From assembly GCA_965203265.1 (NCBI GenBank), contig CBDBBV010000002.1:1302001-1366000 (forward strand): 64,000 nt of DNA. The letters run 5' to 3'. Within the stretch, counting starts at the first letter, position 1. Each line of letters opens with the position of its first letter. This stretch comes from JAHRAW01 sp965203265 (GTDB lineage Bacteria; Pseudomonadota; Gammaproteobacteria; Arenicellales; Poriferihabitantaceae). Below the pieces are notes generated by a model that ran no database searches, was not told where the DNA came from, and was given only the letters and a program-made list of their open reading frames with translations. Both the position numbers and the translations under genes were made by a program. Positions 34,509-43,769 of the stretch are shown piece by piece.

Positions 34509-37500
34509 TCAGAATCTCGCCTCGCCCTGTAGCAAGACTGCGTGGTCGGCATCCGCGTTTTCATTTTCGCGGCGTTCTCCGGATAGGCGTAGGGTGAATT
34601 GGTGGTTGGTATCCCAATTCAGGCCCAGGCGGTAGAGTTTGCCGTCGCCTTCCAGAGCCAAGCCGCCCCACGGAGTCAGCAGGCCGTTTTGCTCGCCGGG
34701 GGTGGACAGGCCGTAGCCCAATCTCATTTCCAGCCGTCCACTCGCATCGCGGTTGGCGAGGGCGTGGTCTCCGCGCAGGCCGTTCGACCAGATTTGGCCG
34801 GTGTTGCCCGCACCGCCATTGCCGTAGCCGGGGCGCATCACGAAGGACAGGCCCTGACCATCGGCACCGGGCGACAAGCGCACCATGCCCTGTATGCCCC
34901 ATTCCTCATAGTCGCTTCGGCCAAACAGGCCGTGCGTTGATACGGATGCGCTCATGCCGCTCTCCGCGTTTTCGTATCGCACACTGCCGCCGATCTCCGC
35001 GCCAGTGCCGATGTTGCCGTCTCCGCCGTCTTGGCGCACGCCGAGGGACAGGGACGGCACAACAACCCGCTGCCCGCCGTCGCCCGCCAAACTGCGCGTG
35101 CGGCTGGCCGACAGAGCAATGCGCGCGAGGTGGGTGCTCACAGACAGCGAATCGACCTGCGCGCTCTTCTCCACATCCATCCGCGTGCGCGTGAATTCGC
35201 CCTTGAGATGCACGCGGGTATCGTCGCGCGACCACAGCACGCCACTGCCGCCGGCGCCCAGCGTGGTCATGCTCATGTCGTTGGAGGCGGCTTGGCCGGC
35301 ATTCGGCGTAACCACCAACTCGCCGTTGCCGTAGCCGAGGGTGGCCCACCAATCCAACTGCCCGGCACGACCGCCGAGATAGGGATGCAGGGAAATCACA
35401 TCCAACTCGTAGTCGCCCCGACTGCTCGTGCTGCCGCTGCCGCCGCCGACCTCGTATTGCAGATCGCCCTCACTCCAAGACAACGCCACGCCGGCCATCA
35501 TGTTGTCGCGCAGTTTGGCGTCCACGCCGATTTGTGCGCCGTGCAAACTGCCGTCGAACTCGAGGTCGCCATCCTCGCCGGACAGGTTGCGGTACTCGCC
35601 GTTGCCCCACACGGACACCGAGCCCAAGCCGTTCCCATCACCGCCGCCGTTCAGCGGCAAGACGAAGTTGGAGCCGTGTAGCAGGTCGCGCAGGGAGCGG
35701 TTTTCGTTGACCACGCCCGGCGCATGAGTTTGCAATGCGCCCGCGAGAGTACTCTGGCCACCCAAACTGGCCGAGACAATGCCGCCGCGCCCATTCAGTA
35801 CCTGCCCAGCACGCGCCGAGATGGCGCTGGTCACCCGACCGGCTAGGGCGCGCGCCACTTCGGGCAGGGCGGCGCGATGCAACTGCTCGGCCTGTAGCGG
35901 CGACACGACTTCGATCACGAGGGGGGAATATGTCAGGCGGTAGGTGCCGCTCATGGGGTCGGTCGCCGTGATTTGGATGGTGGTGCCGATGGGAACATCC
36001 TCGCCCACCATGAAGGAGGCGGCGCCGGTGCTGTTCTTGGCGCCGGTGGCGATGGTGAGGGTGGGCGGATCGGGATCGAACGTATAGGCGCCGGTGCTAT
36101 TCGAAGGCGTATAGGTCAGCATGATCTCGGTATCGGCGGGCGCTTCTTCGTCGATGGCCGCCGTGATGGTCGCCGCCTCGCCCGGAATCACGCGCAGGGT
36201 GTCGGCGGAGAGGATCAGGGTGCTTGGGGCTGTATCGTCTATGGTAACCACCTCTGAACTCGGACTGCCCACGGACACGCCGGTCGGCGGCGTGCCGATT
36301 GCCACTGTGAGGGTTCCATCCGCATTATTGTTGTCGTCCGCAATGGTGGTGATCGTGCCCGTGCCGGTGGTTTGGCCGCCGGTGATGGTGATGGCGGTGA
36401 GCGTGCCGTAGTCGCTGGAAGAGGTAGCGCTACCGGCAGTCAGGATGATCGGAATGGACTGATCGCCGCTCGTCGTCGGCGACAAAGTCACCGTTACCGT
36501 TACCGAATCCCCCTCGCGCACCGGATTGGGGGTAACCGACAGCGACACCGTGGGGATTTTCGGGGCGTCGGCGTCGTTGATGGTTATGGTTACCGAGTTG
36601 GGGCTGCCGGCGGCAACCGAGTTGGGTAGGGTGCCGAGGGCGACTGTGAAGGTTTCGTCATCGGCATCGGCGTCCCGTGTGGTGGTGATGGTGCCGCTGG
36701 CGCTGGTTTGGCCGCTCGGGATGGTGATGGCGGCGAGGGTGCCGTAGTCGCCTTGCTCCGCCGAACCGCGCGTCAGCGTAAGCGGAATGCGCACAGCGGC
36801 ATTGGGGCTGAGCGCCGCCGACAGGGTGGCGGTTACGGTTACTGACGAACCTTCAGCCACCGTGCTCGGCGTGGCCGAGAGGCGTACAGTGGGGGTGGTG
36901 GGGGTGGTCGGGGGCGCGCTAAGACTCAGCGAAACCACCTGCCCGTCGACCCAATCCGGGGTGGGTTCATATGGCCATTCGAGGCCAAATGTGCCGACAC
37001 CTTCGCTGATAGTGAAAGCCGTGCCGTCGACATACAGGATCAACGAACCGATGCCCGACCTGACCGTCGAAGCAACCACATCACCGTCGTCTTGATCCCT
37101 GAAGTAAATGGTTATTTTATCGGTGGAGGGATCCCAGTCAAAGGCAGCGACTTTATAGGTGTTCCCCGAATAGGTGAAGATGTTGTCCGTGAGCGCCGAG
37201 GAGCAGTCGGTGCCGCAGCCAAAAGATCCGCTATCCTCAACTACTGTCAGCGTGGCCGCCCAAATCGGCTGGCTGCTGGCGTTTTGCCGGGTGATGCGCA
37301 CCATGTAGGTCTTGGTGGTTATGCCGTCCTGCGCGGCAACCACCACCATAATGGCATTCGCCCCCGCCGTGAGCGCGATGGCGGCGCTTTCCGAGCCGCT
37401 GTTCACCGTCGTCAGGGGGGCGCTCGTGCCCACTTGTACGGTGGCGCTGGAATCGTTCACCGTCGGCGTCAGTTTGACATGGGAGATCGAGCTCGCCACC

Positions 37501-38951
37501 AATGCCGAGTATTGGGTGGTGGCGGCGGCGAAGGTGGAAGGGGACAGCGCGAGCGCCGAGAAGGTGCCCGCCGCGCTGGTGTTGCTCGAGACAGTCAGGG
37601 CGCTCAGCGTGACATCGGGCGCGGCGCCGGTCGTTGCTCTCGCATTCTGCCCCTCGGCCCAACTGCTGAAAGAACTGGGGCCTCTCGCGGCTACGCGCAC
37701 CCGATATAGCGTGTTGTAGTCCAGACCGGTGATCGTGTACGAGGTCGTCGCGCCGGCGTAGCCCGTGTCCACCCAATGGGTGGCCGGGTTACTGCCTACA
37801 TTGTCCGAACTTCCGGTCAGGGTGGTCGATGAGGTGTAATGCACATCATAACGATTAGGCGTGTCGCCGATAGAGTTCTTGTCCCACGACACATTCAGCG
37901 TGTTGCCGCTCGCTGACACCGACACGTTTTCCGGCTCAAGTATAAACAGAGTACGCTGCTTGAAGCCCACCGCTACCCCCGTTCCGGCGGTGAAGGACAG
38001 GCCCGTGTTGGCCCTGACGAATGAGGCTCCCGACTTGGTGAAGTTGGCGAGGCTGATAGTATTGCTGCCGACGACCAGCACCAGATCGCGCTTGGCGTAG
38101 TCCGGCAGGCTGCTGGTGAACCTCAAGCTGAGGTCGCTCGACGAGGTGTTCAGCTGCAGCACATCGATTGTGTAGCTGGAGCCGCGATAGGTGAAGTCGT
38201 CTTCCGACAGGTTTGCCGATGCGTCGCACTTGTTGGCCGACGTGGCGTTGCAGCCGAGGTGGGTGGAGCTGACCTCGCGCGGCGTCAGCGTCGCCGACCA
38301 CACGCTGTCGCCCTCACTCGGTGGCGCTGGCAGGAGCGCGCCGTTGACGCGGATTTGCAGGGACGAGGCGCCGAAGCTCCAAGCCGATAACCCTGTGGGG
38401 ATACGGTGGTCGCCGTTCGCGATGCTCCAGCCGGCCGCGGCGCCCGCATCCTCGGCGTCGGCGGCCGCTTTGGCCAAATTCCCGGTGGTTGCGCCGCTCC
38501 GGTAGACGTACACGAAGTACTTGGTGCTCGCGGCGAGCGTGGTGTGCGCCGGCGCCGCGAACGCGACGGTGCCGGTGCCGACCGTCGCGGGAACCGTCAG
38601 GCTCGCGAGCTTCGCATTCGGATCGTTGTCGACGCCGGTGGTCGCGGACCACAGCTCCACCCGCAGGTTCGCCGGCGTGGCCACCGCCGTGTGGAACTTG
38701 ATGTCAATGCTGTTCAGCGTGTAGCTATTGGCTCCGGTCGTGAACTGCTGGGCTCTGGGATTGGTCTGCGAGCCCAGCGCGACGTTCCATGTCGTGGTTT
38801 GCCCGATGTTGCTCACCAGCGCCGCGGCGGAGGCGGGCGCGGCGGCAAGCAGGGCAAACGCCGCCGCGGCCAGCAATGCGGCGGAGCGCAGAGTGAGGCG
38901 GCGAATGGATGCGCCGCGCGCGAGGCGGAAACTCTGCCGGCGGGCGTTCAT
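34509..38951 (-). CDS. autotransporter 1: Calx-beta / fibronectin III passenger with C-terminal beta-barrel
   Basis: A 1480-residue type V secreted surface protein. From MNARRQSFRL a signal peptide follows (AALLAAAAFALLAAAPASA). The passenger has an FN3-like domain (about 340-450), a cadherin-like strand domain (about 447-553) and Calx-beta repeats (about 680-900; STVAEGSSVTVTATLSAALS, then DDETFTVALGTLP). The autotransporter barrel covers about 1110-1480, with LSGEDGDLEFDGSLHGAQIG and a final ...LLQGEARF ending in Phe. The frame is open upstream of this ATG into a 31-base C tract; a leader frame with promoter and ribosome site lies beyond it, so the true start may be 39060 when the tract length allows. 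It is a paralogue of autotransporter 2. Confidence 0.88.
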   Translation of the reverse strand: MNARRQSFRLARGASIRRLTLRSAALLAAAAFALLAAAPASAAALVSNIGQTTTWNVALGSQTNPRAQQFTTGANSYTLNSIDIKFHTAVATPANLRVELWSATTGVDNDPNAKLASLTVPATVGTGTVAFAAPAHTTLAASTKYFVYVYRSGATTGNLAKAAADAEDAGAAAGWSIANGDHRIPTGLSAWSFGASSLQIRVNGALLPAPPSEGDSVWSATLTPREVSSTHLGCNATSANKCDASANLSEDDFTYRGSSYTIDVLQLNTSSSDLSLRFTSSLPDYAKRDLVLVVGSNTISLANFTKSGASFVRANTGLSFTAGTGVAVGFKQRTLFILEPENVSVSASGNTLNVSWDKNSIGDTPNRYDVHYTSSTTLTGSSDNVGSNPATHWVDTGYAGATTSYTITGLDYNTLYRVRVAARGPSSFSSWAEGQNARATTGAAPDVTLSALTVSSNTSAAGTFSALALSPSTFAAATTQYSALVASSISHVKLTPTVNDSSATVQVGTSAPLTTVNSGSESAAIALTAGANAIMVVVAAQDGITTKTYMVRITRQNASSQPIWAATLTVVEDSGSFGCGTDCSSALTDNIFTYSGNTYKVAAFDWDPSTDKITIYFRDQDDGDVVASTVRSGIGSLILYVDGTAFTISEGVGTFGLEWPYEPTPDWVDGQVVSLSLSAPPTTPTTPTVRLSATPSTVAEGSSVTVTATLSAALSPNAAVRIPLTLTRGSAEQGDYGTLAAITIPSGQTSASGTITTTRDADADDETFTVALGTLPNSVAAGSPNSVTITINDADAPKIPTVSLSVTPNPVREGDSVTVTVTLSPTTSGDQSIPIILTAGSATSSSDYGTLTAITITGGQTTGTGTITTIADDNNNADGTLTVAIGTPPTGVSVGSPSSEVVTIDDTAPSTLILSADTLRVIPGEAATITAAIDEEAPADTEIMLTYTPSNSTGAYTFDPDPPTLTIATGAKNSTGAASFMVGEDVPIGTTIQITATDPMSGTYRLTYSPLVIEVVSPLQAEQLHRAALPEVARALAGRVTSAISARAGQVLNGRGGIVSASLGGQSTLAGALQTHAPGVVNENRSLRDLLHGSNFVLPLNGGGDGNGLGSVSVWGNGEYRNLSGEDGDLEFDGSLHGAQIGVDAKLRDNMMAGVALSWSEGDLQYEVGGGSGSTSSRGDYELDVISLHPYLGGRAGQLDWWATLGYGNGELVVTPNAGQAASNDMSMTTLGAGGSGVLWSRDDTRVHLKGEFTRTRMDVEKSAQVDSLSVSTHLARIALSASRTRSLAGDGGQRVVVPSLSLGVRQDGGDGNIGTGAEIGGSVRYENAESGMSASVSTHGLFGRSDYEEWGIQGMVRLSPGADGQGLSFVMRPGYGNGGAGNTGQIWSNGLRGDHALANRDASGRLEMRLGYGLSTPGEQNGLLTPWGGLALEGDGKLYRLGLNWDTNHQFTLRLSGERRENENADADHAVLLQGEARF

Positions 38952-38967
38952 CGCGCCCGCCGTTGGG

Positions 38968-39060
<93 letters not shown>

Positions 39061-39129
39061 GGTCGGACTCCTCTGCGTAGGGTGGTTGTGGCAGTTGGAT
39101 GAGCTGCCGTTTCGGGTTGGTCGGGCAAT

Positions 39130-39157
39130 ACTATACGACATTCTCGGCGGTTGGCAA
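39130..39157 (-). promoter_or_regulatory. promoter of the autotransporter 1 leader
   Basis: On the minus strand TTGCCA (39157-39152), 16 bp, TATAGT (39135-39130). Transcription would begin near 39123, about 63 bases before the leader ATG. Autotransporter 2 has a matching promoter at the same relative place. Confidence 0.65.
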
Positions 39158-39288
39158 GCCTTTGTACGCTGCCGATGGCAAAAATTTCGGAATTCGGGCG
39201 ATTTTCGGCGATAAATTGCGCCGAGCCGGGGGGATTGCAAGGCGGACGGCGACCACGACCGGCGCGGCTTCATCTCGCGGTTTTCGCT

Positions 39289-39597
39289 TCATCTCGCGGT
39301 TTTCCTGCGTTTTTCCCCTGCGGCTTCTCTCAGGTCGTCCAGATCCCGTTCCAGTTTGCCGAGGCGGGACTTGAAGGCGCGGCTGTGGCGGAACAGGGTT
39401 TGGCCGGCTTTGGTGAGGCGTACCTTGCGGCCCGGCAGTTCGTACAGGGGCAGGCCGATCAGGGACTGCAGTTTGCGCATCTGCATCGATACCCCCGGCT
39501 GGGTCAGGTGGAGTTCCAACGCAGCGCGGGTGAAACTGCGGTGGCGGGCGACCGATTCGAATATCTGCAGTTGGCGGGTGGTGATGCGCAGGGGCAT
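39289..39597 (-). CDS. truncated LysR-type regulator (CbbR-like DNA-binding domain only)
   Basis: A 102-residue product from ATG 39597 (MPLRITTRQLQIFESVARHR). The winged helix-turn-helix SFTRAALELHLTQPGVSMQM is close to that of CbbR-type LysR proteins, followed by GLPLYELPGRKVRLTKAGQT and the linker helix, but the effector domain (about 200 residues) is absent. It may be a decayed gene or a small constitutive DNA-binding protein. It follows ampD by 29 bp on the same strand; no cbb genes are seen. Confidence 0.7.
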   Translation of the reverse strand: MPLRITTRQLQIFESVARHRSFTRAALELHLTQPGVSMQMRKLQSLIGLPLYELPGRKVRLTKAGQTLFRHSRAFKSRLGKLERDLDDLREAAGEKRRKTAR

Positions 39598-39626
39598 GGC
39601 GGGGGCGGGTTGAGCGCGGCGGCGGG

Positions 39627-40214
39627 TTATTGCGGGATTGCTCGGCGCAGGCGTTGCCAGTCGAAGCAGGGGCCGGGGTCGGTTTTGCGGGTTGGGGAGA
39701 TGTCGCTGTGGCCGACTATGTGATGCGGTTTGATGGCCGGGTAGTGTTGCATGAGTAGGGGCGCTAGTTGGGATAGGGTGTCGTATTGGGGCGGTTCGAA
39801 CGCTTCCTGATCGCAGCCTTCCAGTTCGATTCCCAGAGAGAAATCGTTGACTTGTTGCCTGCCGCGAAAGTCCGATTCTCCGGCGTGCCACGCGCGTAGG
39901 TGGGTGGGGACGAATTGCAGCAGTTCGCCGCCGCGTTTGATGAGGAAGTGAGCCGACACTTTCAATTTATCCAACCCCATTTCGGCGAAACTCGGATGGG
40001 CGTCTTCGCGCAGGCGGTTAGTGAATAGGCGCTCTATGTGGTCGCCGCCGTAGCGGCCGGAGGGTAGGCTGATGGCGTGGATCACCAGTACTTCGATGGG
40101 GGTGTCGGGCGGCCTAGCATCGCAGTTTGGCGAGGGGATGAAGATGGCCGGTCGGACTCGTCCGGTGCGGCGATCCAGTCTCAGGGGCGGGGGTGGGGGG
40201 GTGGGGGGGGTCAT
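39627..40214 (-). CDS. ampD: 1,6-anhydro-N-acetylmuramyl-L-alanine amidase AmpD
   Basis: AmpD is a cytoplasmic zinc amidase that releases peptides from recycled anhydromuropeptides and so controls AmpR-dependent beta-lactamase. The 195 residues contain zinc ligands in LVIHAISLPSG, the conserved SAHFLIKRGGELLQFV, and IVGHSDISPTRKTDPGPCFD near the end. The ATG overlaps the stop of the CYTH gene (ATGA). The first ten residues are Pro/Thr (MTPPTPPPPPL), encoded by C8 and C7 runs directly after the start, which is atypical and slippage-prone. Confidence 0.95.
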   Translation of the reverse strand: MTPPTPPPPPLRLDRRTGRVRPAIFIPSPNCDARPPDTPIEVLVIHAISLPSGRYGGDHIERLFTNRLREDAHPSFAEMGLDKLKVSAHFLIKRGGELLQFVPTHLRAWHAGESDFRGRQQVNDFSLGIELEGCDQEAFEPPQYDTLSQLAPLLMQHYPAIKPHHIVGHSDISPTRKTDPGPCFDWQRLRRAIPQ

Positions 40215-40831
40215 GCCAGTTGGCGGCCGATGCGGTGTTTGCTCAGAGTGGAGGGCGTCAGGGCGAATTGTTGCGTCAACAGGCCGCCCAGTTGCACCAC
40301 TGCGGCCACATCGCCGCGTTTCAGTTCGAGTTCGATTTCGTATAGATCGACTCGCCGCTGCAGATTCGCTTTGGAGATGGTCGCCCGATCGGCGGTCAGT
40401 TCGATCTCGCTACCGGCGAAATGCAGATTGCGGATACTGCGCTGCATGACCACGGTTACGCGCGCGATCAGCGGCGCCTCGGCGGATATGATCTCGACCA
40501 CCTGATCGCGCAGTTCCCCCGCCGGCAGTTGCCCGGCATGGTCGAGCCAGCCGCCGATTTCGGCTTCCATTTCCCGGCGGCTGAACAGCCCGTTTTCGAT
40601 GCGCCCAGCAAATTTGAAGGTGGCGCGCCAATTTTGCTCCTCCCGGCGGGCGCGTAGGGAGCATCGGTGATTTTCCAAATCGCGGGCGGCGGTGTCGTAG
40701 TAGACGCCGGCGCTGGATACCGAGTCGCGGGCGCCGATGCCGGTGTCCAAGCGCTGCACTAGATCCGATTGCAGCACTTGGTCGAGAGTTGCTTCGTTGG
40801 CGGCGGTGAGTTTGACTTCCTGTTCGTACAT
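40211..40831 (-). CDS. CYTH-domain protein (triphosphate tunnel metalloenzyme-like)
   Basis: A 206-residue protein beginning MYEQEVKL, whose E-x-E-x-K motif is the mark of CYTH enzymes (inorganic triphosphatase or thiamine triphosphatase type). Further charged strands typical of the tunnel are GVYYDTAARDLENHRCSLRA and ATFKFAGRIENG, then IELELKRGD. It is translationally coupled to ampD by an ATGA overlap and lies 24 bp from the CBS-domain gene. A link to polyphosphate metabolism (ppk is 3 kb away) is only suggestive. Confidence 0.82.
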   Translation of the reverse strand: MYEQEVKLTAANEATLDQVLQSDLVQRLDTGIGARDSVSSAGVYYDTAARDLENHRCSLRARREEQNWRATFKFAGRIENGLFSRREMEAEIGGWLDHAGQLPAGELRDQVVEIISAEAPLIARVTVVMQRSIRNLHFAGSEIELTADRATISKANLQRRVDLYEIELELKRGDVAAVVQLGGLLTQQFALTPSTLSKHRIGRQLA

Positions 40832-40855
40832 TATGGGGATCGGGGAGTCCGGCGA

Positions 40856-42115
40856 TCAGATGGACTCGGCCAGCAATTTGACGATGGCGCGATCGGTAAC
40901 TTCTTCCACGGTGAAGCGGTAGCCCATCTCCACTACGCTTTCCCCCCGTTCGGGGATGTGGCCGAGTTGTGCCATGACCAAGCCGCCGATGGTGTGGGAG
41001 ATGCGGCTGTTCAGGTTGATTTCGAGTATATCGTTGACTTCGGAGACCGATGATCTGGAGTCGATCAGGTATTTGCCCTCCTCGACCAGTTCGATCACAC
41101 GCTTGCGGCGCGGCAGGTATTCTTCGAAATCGTAGCCTACATCGATGTCGCCCACCACTTCCTCGACTATGTCCTCCATGGTGATGATGCCGATGGCCGA
41201 GCCGAATTCGTCCACCACCACCGCCATGTGGTCGGGGCGTTTGCGCAGGGTGGGCAGCAGTTGGTCTATGGTCTGGAATTGCAGTACATAATGAGCCGGT
41301 TCGATCAATTCCGCCAGTTCCTTCTGCGGCAGGGATTTGTCGAGCAGGTCCCAGGTGGTCAGGGTGAGGATGCCGGTGATGTTGCTGATGTTGCCCTGAT
41401 ACACCGGTAGCCGGTTGTAGCCCTTGCGCCGCACCGTGGCGATGGCGCGCGGCAGGCTACTTGCGCGGTTGATGGCGGTAACTTCGGCGATGGGGATCAT
41501 CGCCTCGCCCACGGTGGTTTCGCCGAAGCGAATGACGCGGCGAACGCGCCCGCGGTCGAAGGCGTCCACCGAGGAGGTGCGCTCCGCCATGTCCACCACC
41601 GCGCGAATCTGCTCGCGCGTCATGAACAGATTCTGCTCCACCTTGCCGCCGCCGAACAGCCGCGCGCACAGCCGCGCGGTGCGGGAAAAGATGAACACCA
41701 CCGGGTAGAAGACGAAGGAAAACAGCCGCAACGGGTAGATGGCGATGGGGGCGATTTCGTCGGATTTTTGCTGATAGACGCTTTTCGGGACGATCTCGCC
41801 GAAGATCAGCAGTAGCGGGGTGAGGGCGAGGAAGGCGTAGATGTCGCCGCGCGCGCCGAACAGTTCGATGAACAGGATGGTGCCGAGGGTGGCCAGCGCC
41901 ACGGTGGCGATGTTGGCGCCCACCAGAGTGGTGCCGAGCAACACATCCGGCTCCTTGTACAGTTCCACCACCTTGCGCGCGCCGTTGTCGCCTTGATTGG
42001 CGCGGGCGTTCAGCTTGACCTTGTCGGAATTGACCAGGGCGATTTCGGCGCCGGAGAAGAAGCCCTTGAGGAGCAACAGCAGGATGATCAGGAGGAGGAT
42101 GGCGAGCAGGGTCAT
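40856..42115 (-). CDS. CNNM/CorC-type membrane protein with CBS pair (second of two)
   Basis: A 419-residue inner membrane protein: a DUF21 transmembrane domain (residues 1-180, with FFSGAEIALVNSDKVKLNAR and GEIVPKSVYQQKSDEIAP), a CBS pair (about 190-320; RFGETTVGEAMIPIAEVTAI, VDEFGSAIGIITMEDIVEEV) and a C-terminal CorC_HlyC domain. Such proteins are implicated in magnesium and cobalt efflux. The ATG at 42115 overlaps the previous gene (ATGA); the long frame reaching 43045 is not coding. Confidence 0.9.
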   Translation of the reverse strand: MTLLAILLLIILLLLLKGFFSGAEIALVNSDKVKLNARANQGDNGARKVVELYKEPDVLLGTTLVGANIATVALATLGTILFIELFGARGDIYAFLALTPLLLIFGEIVPKSVYQQKSDEIAPIAIYPLRLFSFVFYPVVFIFSRTARLCARLFGGGKVEQNLFMTREQIRAVVDMAERTSSVDAFDRGRVRRVIRFGETTVGEAMIPIAEVTAINRASSLPRAIATVRRKGYNRLPVYQGNISNITGILTLTTWDLLDKSLPQKELAELIEPAHYVLQFQTIDQLLPTLRKRPDHMAVVVDEFGSAIGIITMEDIVEEVVGDIDVGYDFEEYLPRRKRVIELVEEGKYLIDSRSSVSEVNDILEINLNSRISHTIGGLVMAQLGHIPERGESVVEMGYRFTVEEVTDRAIVKLLAESI

Positions 42116-43590
42116 GATCGGCTCTCCGCGCTGATTCGGGCGGTTTCGGATTCGGATTCGGTATCGACTTCGACCACATACTCGTTCGGCGCGTCTTCGG
42201 CGGCGGCGTCTCGCATGATCTCCTCGGCGCGCTCGAAATCCGCCTCGTCCACCCCCTGCGCCACGCGCACGCGGGATATGCGATGGGCGTCCATTTCCAG
42301 CACCTGAATGAGGATGTCGTCCATGCGCACGCGGTCGCCCTCTCGCGGCAGTCGGTCGAGCAGGCGGAAGGCGACTCCGCCGATGGTGGTCATGCGCGGA
42401 TCTTCGATGCCGAAGTTGGCGAGGTTGTTGAAATCGTTGAGTTTCATGTCGCCGGGCACCTCGTAGATGTTGTTGTCCTTTTCCGCATACAACCCGGCGG
42501 TGGCGCGGGCGCCGCCGCTCACATCGCCGAAGATGAAGTTGATGACGCCGCGCATGGTGATGAAGCCCTCGACGCCGCCGAATTCGTTGAGGCAGGCGGC
42601 GGCGCGTACCTCGTTGCCCTGAAAGAAGTCGAACATTTCGTCCACTTTCTTGGTCAGCGGCACCACCACCGGCGGGTGCATGATGTCTTGCGGGGTCAGG
42701 GCCGCCAGATCTTCGCCGTCCAGCACCAAGCGCAGGATGTCCTCGGCGTGCACGAATCCCACCAGATTGTCCCGATGGGTCTTGAAAACCGGTATGCGCG
42801 AGTGCCGGTAGCGGGTGAATTTCTCCACCATCTCCGGCACGCTCATTTCCACATTGAGAAACGCCATCTGCGTGCGCGGCGTCATCATCTCGACGATTTC
42901 GGTGTCGCCGGCCTCCAGCAGGTTGTAAATGAGCGCCCTTTCGGTGGCGTCCAGCACGCCCTCCTCGGCGACCTGCTCCACCAGAGTGAGAAATTCGTCC
43001 ACTTGCAGAATGTTGTCGGCGGCCTTGACTTCGCCCACCAGCCAAGTGGTAGTGCGGTCGGCGATGCCGCGCACCAGCCAGCGCAGGGGGGCGATCAGCC
43101 GAATCCAGAAACGCATGGGCGCGGCGACGATTCGGGTGCTGTAGCGAATCGGGTTGTGCACCGCCACGGTTTTGGGGGTTACTTCCCCCAGCAGCAGTAG
43201 CAGCGGCACCATGACCAGCAGGTTGATCCAGCCGGCGCTGGCGCTGCCGTAGAGGGTTACCAAGATGGAGGTCATGTTGGCCGTGGCGGCCACATTGACC
43301 AATTCGTTACCGCTCAGAATGGAGATGATCAACCGGCGCGGCTGATCGAGCAGTTCATGGATGGATTCGGCGCGCGGATTTTTTTCCCGGCGCAGTTGCT
43401 GCAGATCCAGACGGGACAGGGAAAACAGGGCGGTTTCGGAGCTGGAAAAGAAGGCCGAGCCGACCAGCAAGAGCAGCTGGACGACAAGCCGCAACACCAT
43501 GTCCGGTTGCCTCAACAACGCCGTGTCGAAGGCGAACACCGACACAATGGACTGCCAGTACTGGCTGACTAGTAGCAGAATCTGTTCCAT
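42112..43590 (-). CDS. CNNM/CorC-type membrane protein with CBS pair (first of two)
   Basis: A 492-residue paralogue of the next gene. The DUF21 domain (about 30-200) has FFSSSETALFSLSRLDLQQL and LLGEVTPKTVAVHNPI; the CBS pair (about 215-345) has EIVEMMTPRTQM and NEFGGVEGFITMRGVINFIF; the CorC-type C-terminal domain (about 365-460) and an acidic tail complete it. The tandem pair was probably formed by duplication. It is divergent from ppk. Confidence 0.88.
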   Translation of the reverse strand: MEQILLLVSQYWQSIVSVFAFDTALLRQPDMVLRLVVQLLLLVGSAFFSSSETALFSLSRLDLQQLRREKNPRAESIHELLDQPRRLIISILSGNELVNVAATANMTSILVTLYGSASAGWINLLVMVPLLLLLGEVTPKTVAVHNPIRYSTRIVAAPMRFWIRLIAPLRWLVRGIADRTTTWLVGEVKAADNILQVDEFLTLVEQVAEEGVLDATERALIYNLLEAGDTEIVEMMTPRTQMAFLNVEMSVPEMVEKFTRYRHSRIPVFKTHRDNLVGFVHAEDILRLVLDGEDLAALTPQDIMHPPVVVPLTKKVDEMFDFFQGNEVRAAACLNEFGGVEGFITMRGVINFIFGDVSGGARATAGLYAEKDNNIYEVPGDMKLNDFNNLANFGIEDPRMTTIGGVAFRLLDRLPREGDRVRMDDILIQVLEMDAHRISRVRVAQGVDEADFERAEEIMRDAAAEDAPNEYVVEVDTESESETARISAESRS

Positions 43591-43687
43591 TGGAAAATAT
43601 CGACGGAGGGTGCTCGTTCATCCGACCAGGGATCGCCTCGGTGTTGAATTGGCCATACTATCGCCCAATACGGCCTCGATTTCAATA

Positions 43688-43693
43688 TATAAT
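43688..43693 (+). promoter_or_regulatory. candidate -10 element for ppk
   Basis: A TATAAT (within TATATAAT) lies 77 bp before the proposed ppk ATG in the gap to the CorC gene. No -35 of good quality is present. Confidence 0.35.
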
Positions 43694-43769
43694 GCCGCCC
43701 GATATGCAACTCCGGCGGCGCCGTGGCGGCGGCGGAATACCCCGAAAACCCGCGAAACACCTCCCCAAG

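Noticed and set aside
42116..43045. Upstream extension of the second CorC-type gene to 729 residues
   Set aside because: The added part is Arg/Gly/His-rich out-of-frame sequence of the first CorC gene; ATG 42115 with an ATGA overlap is the natural start.
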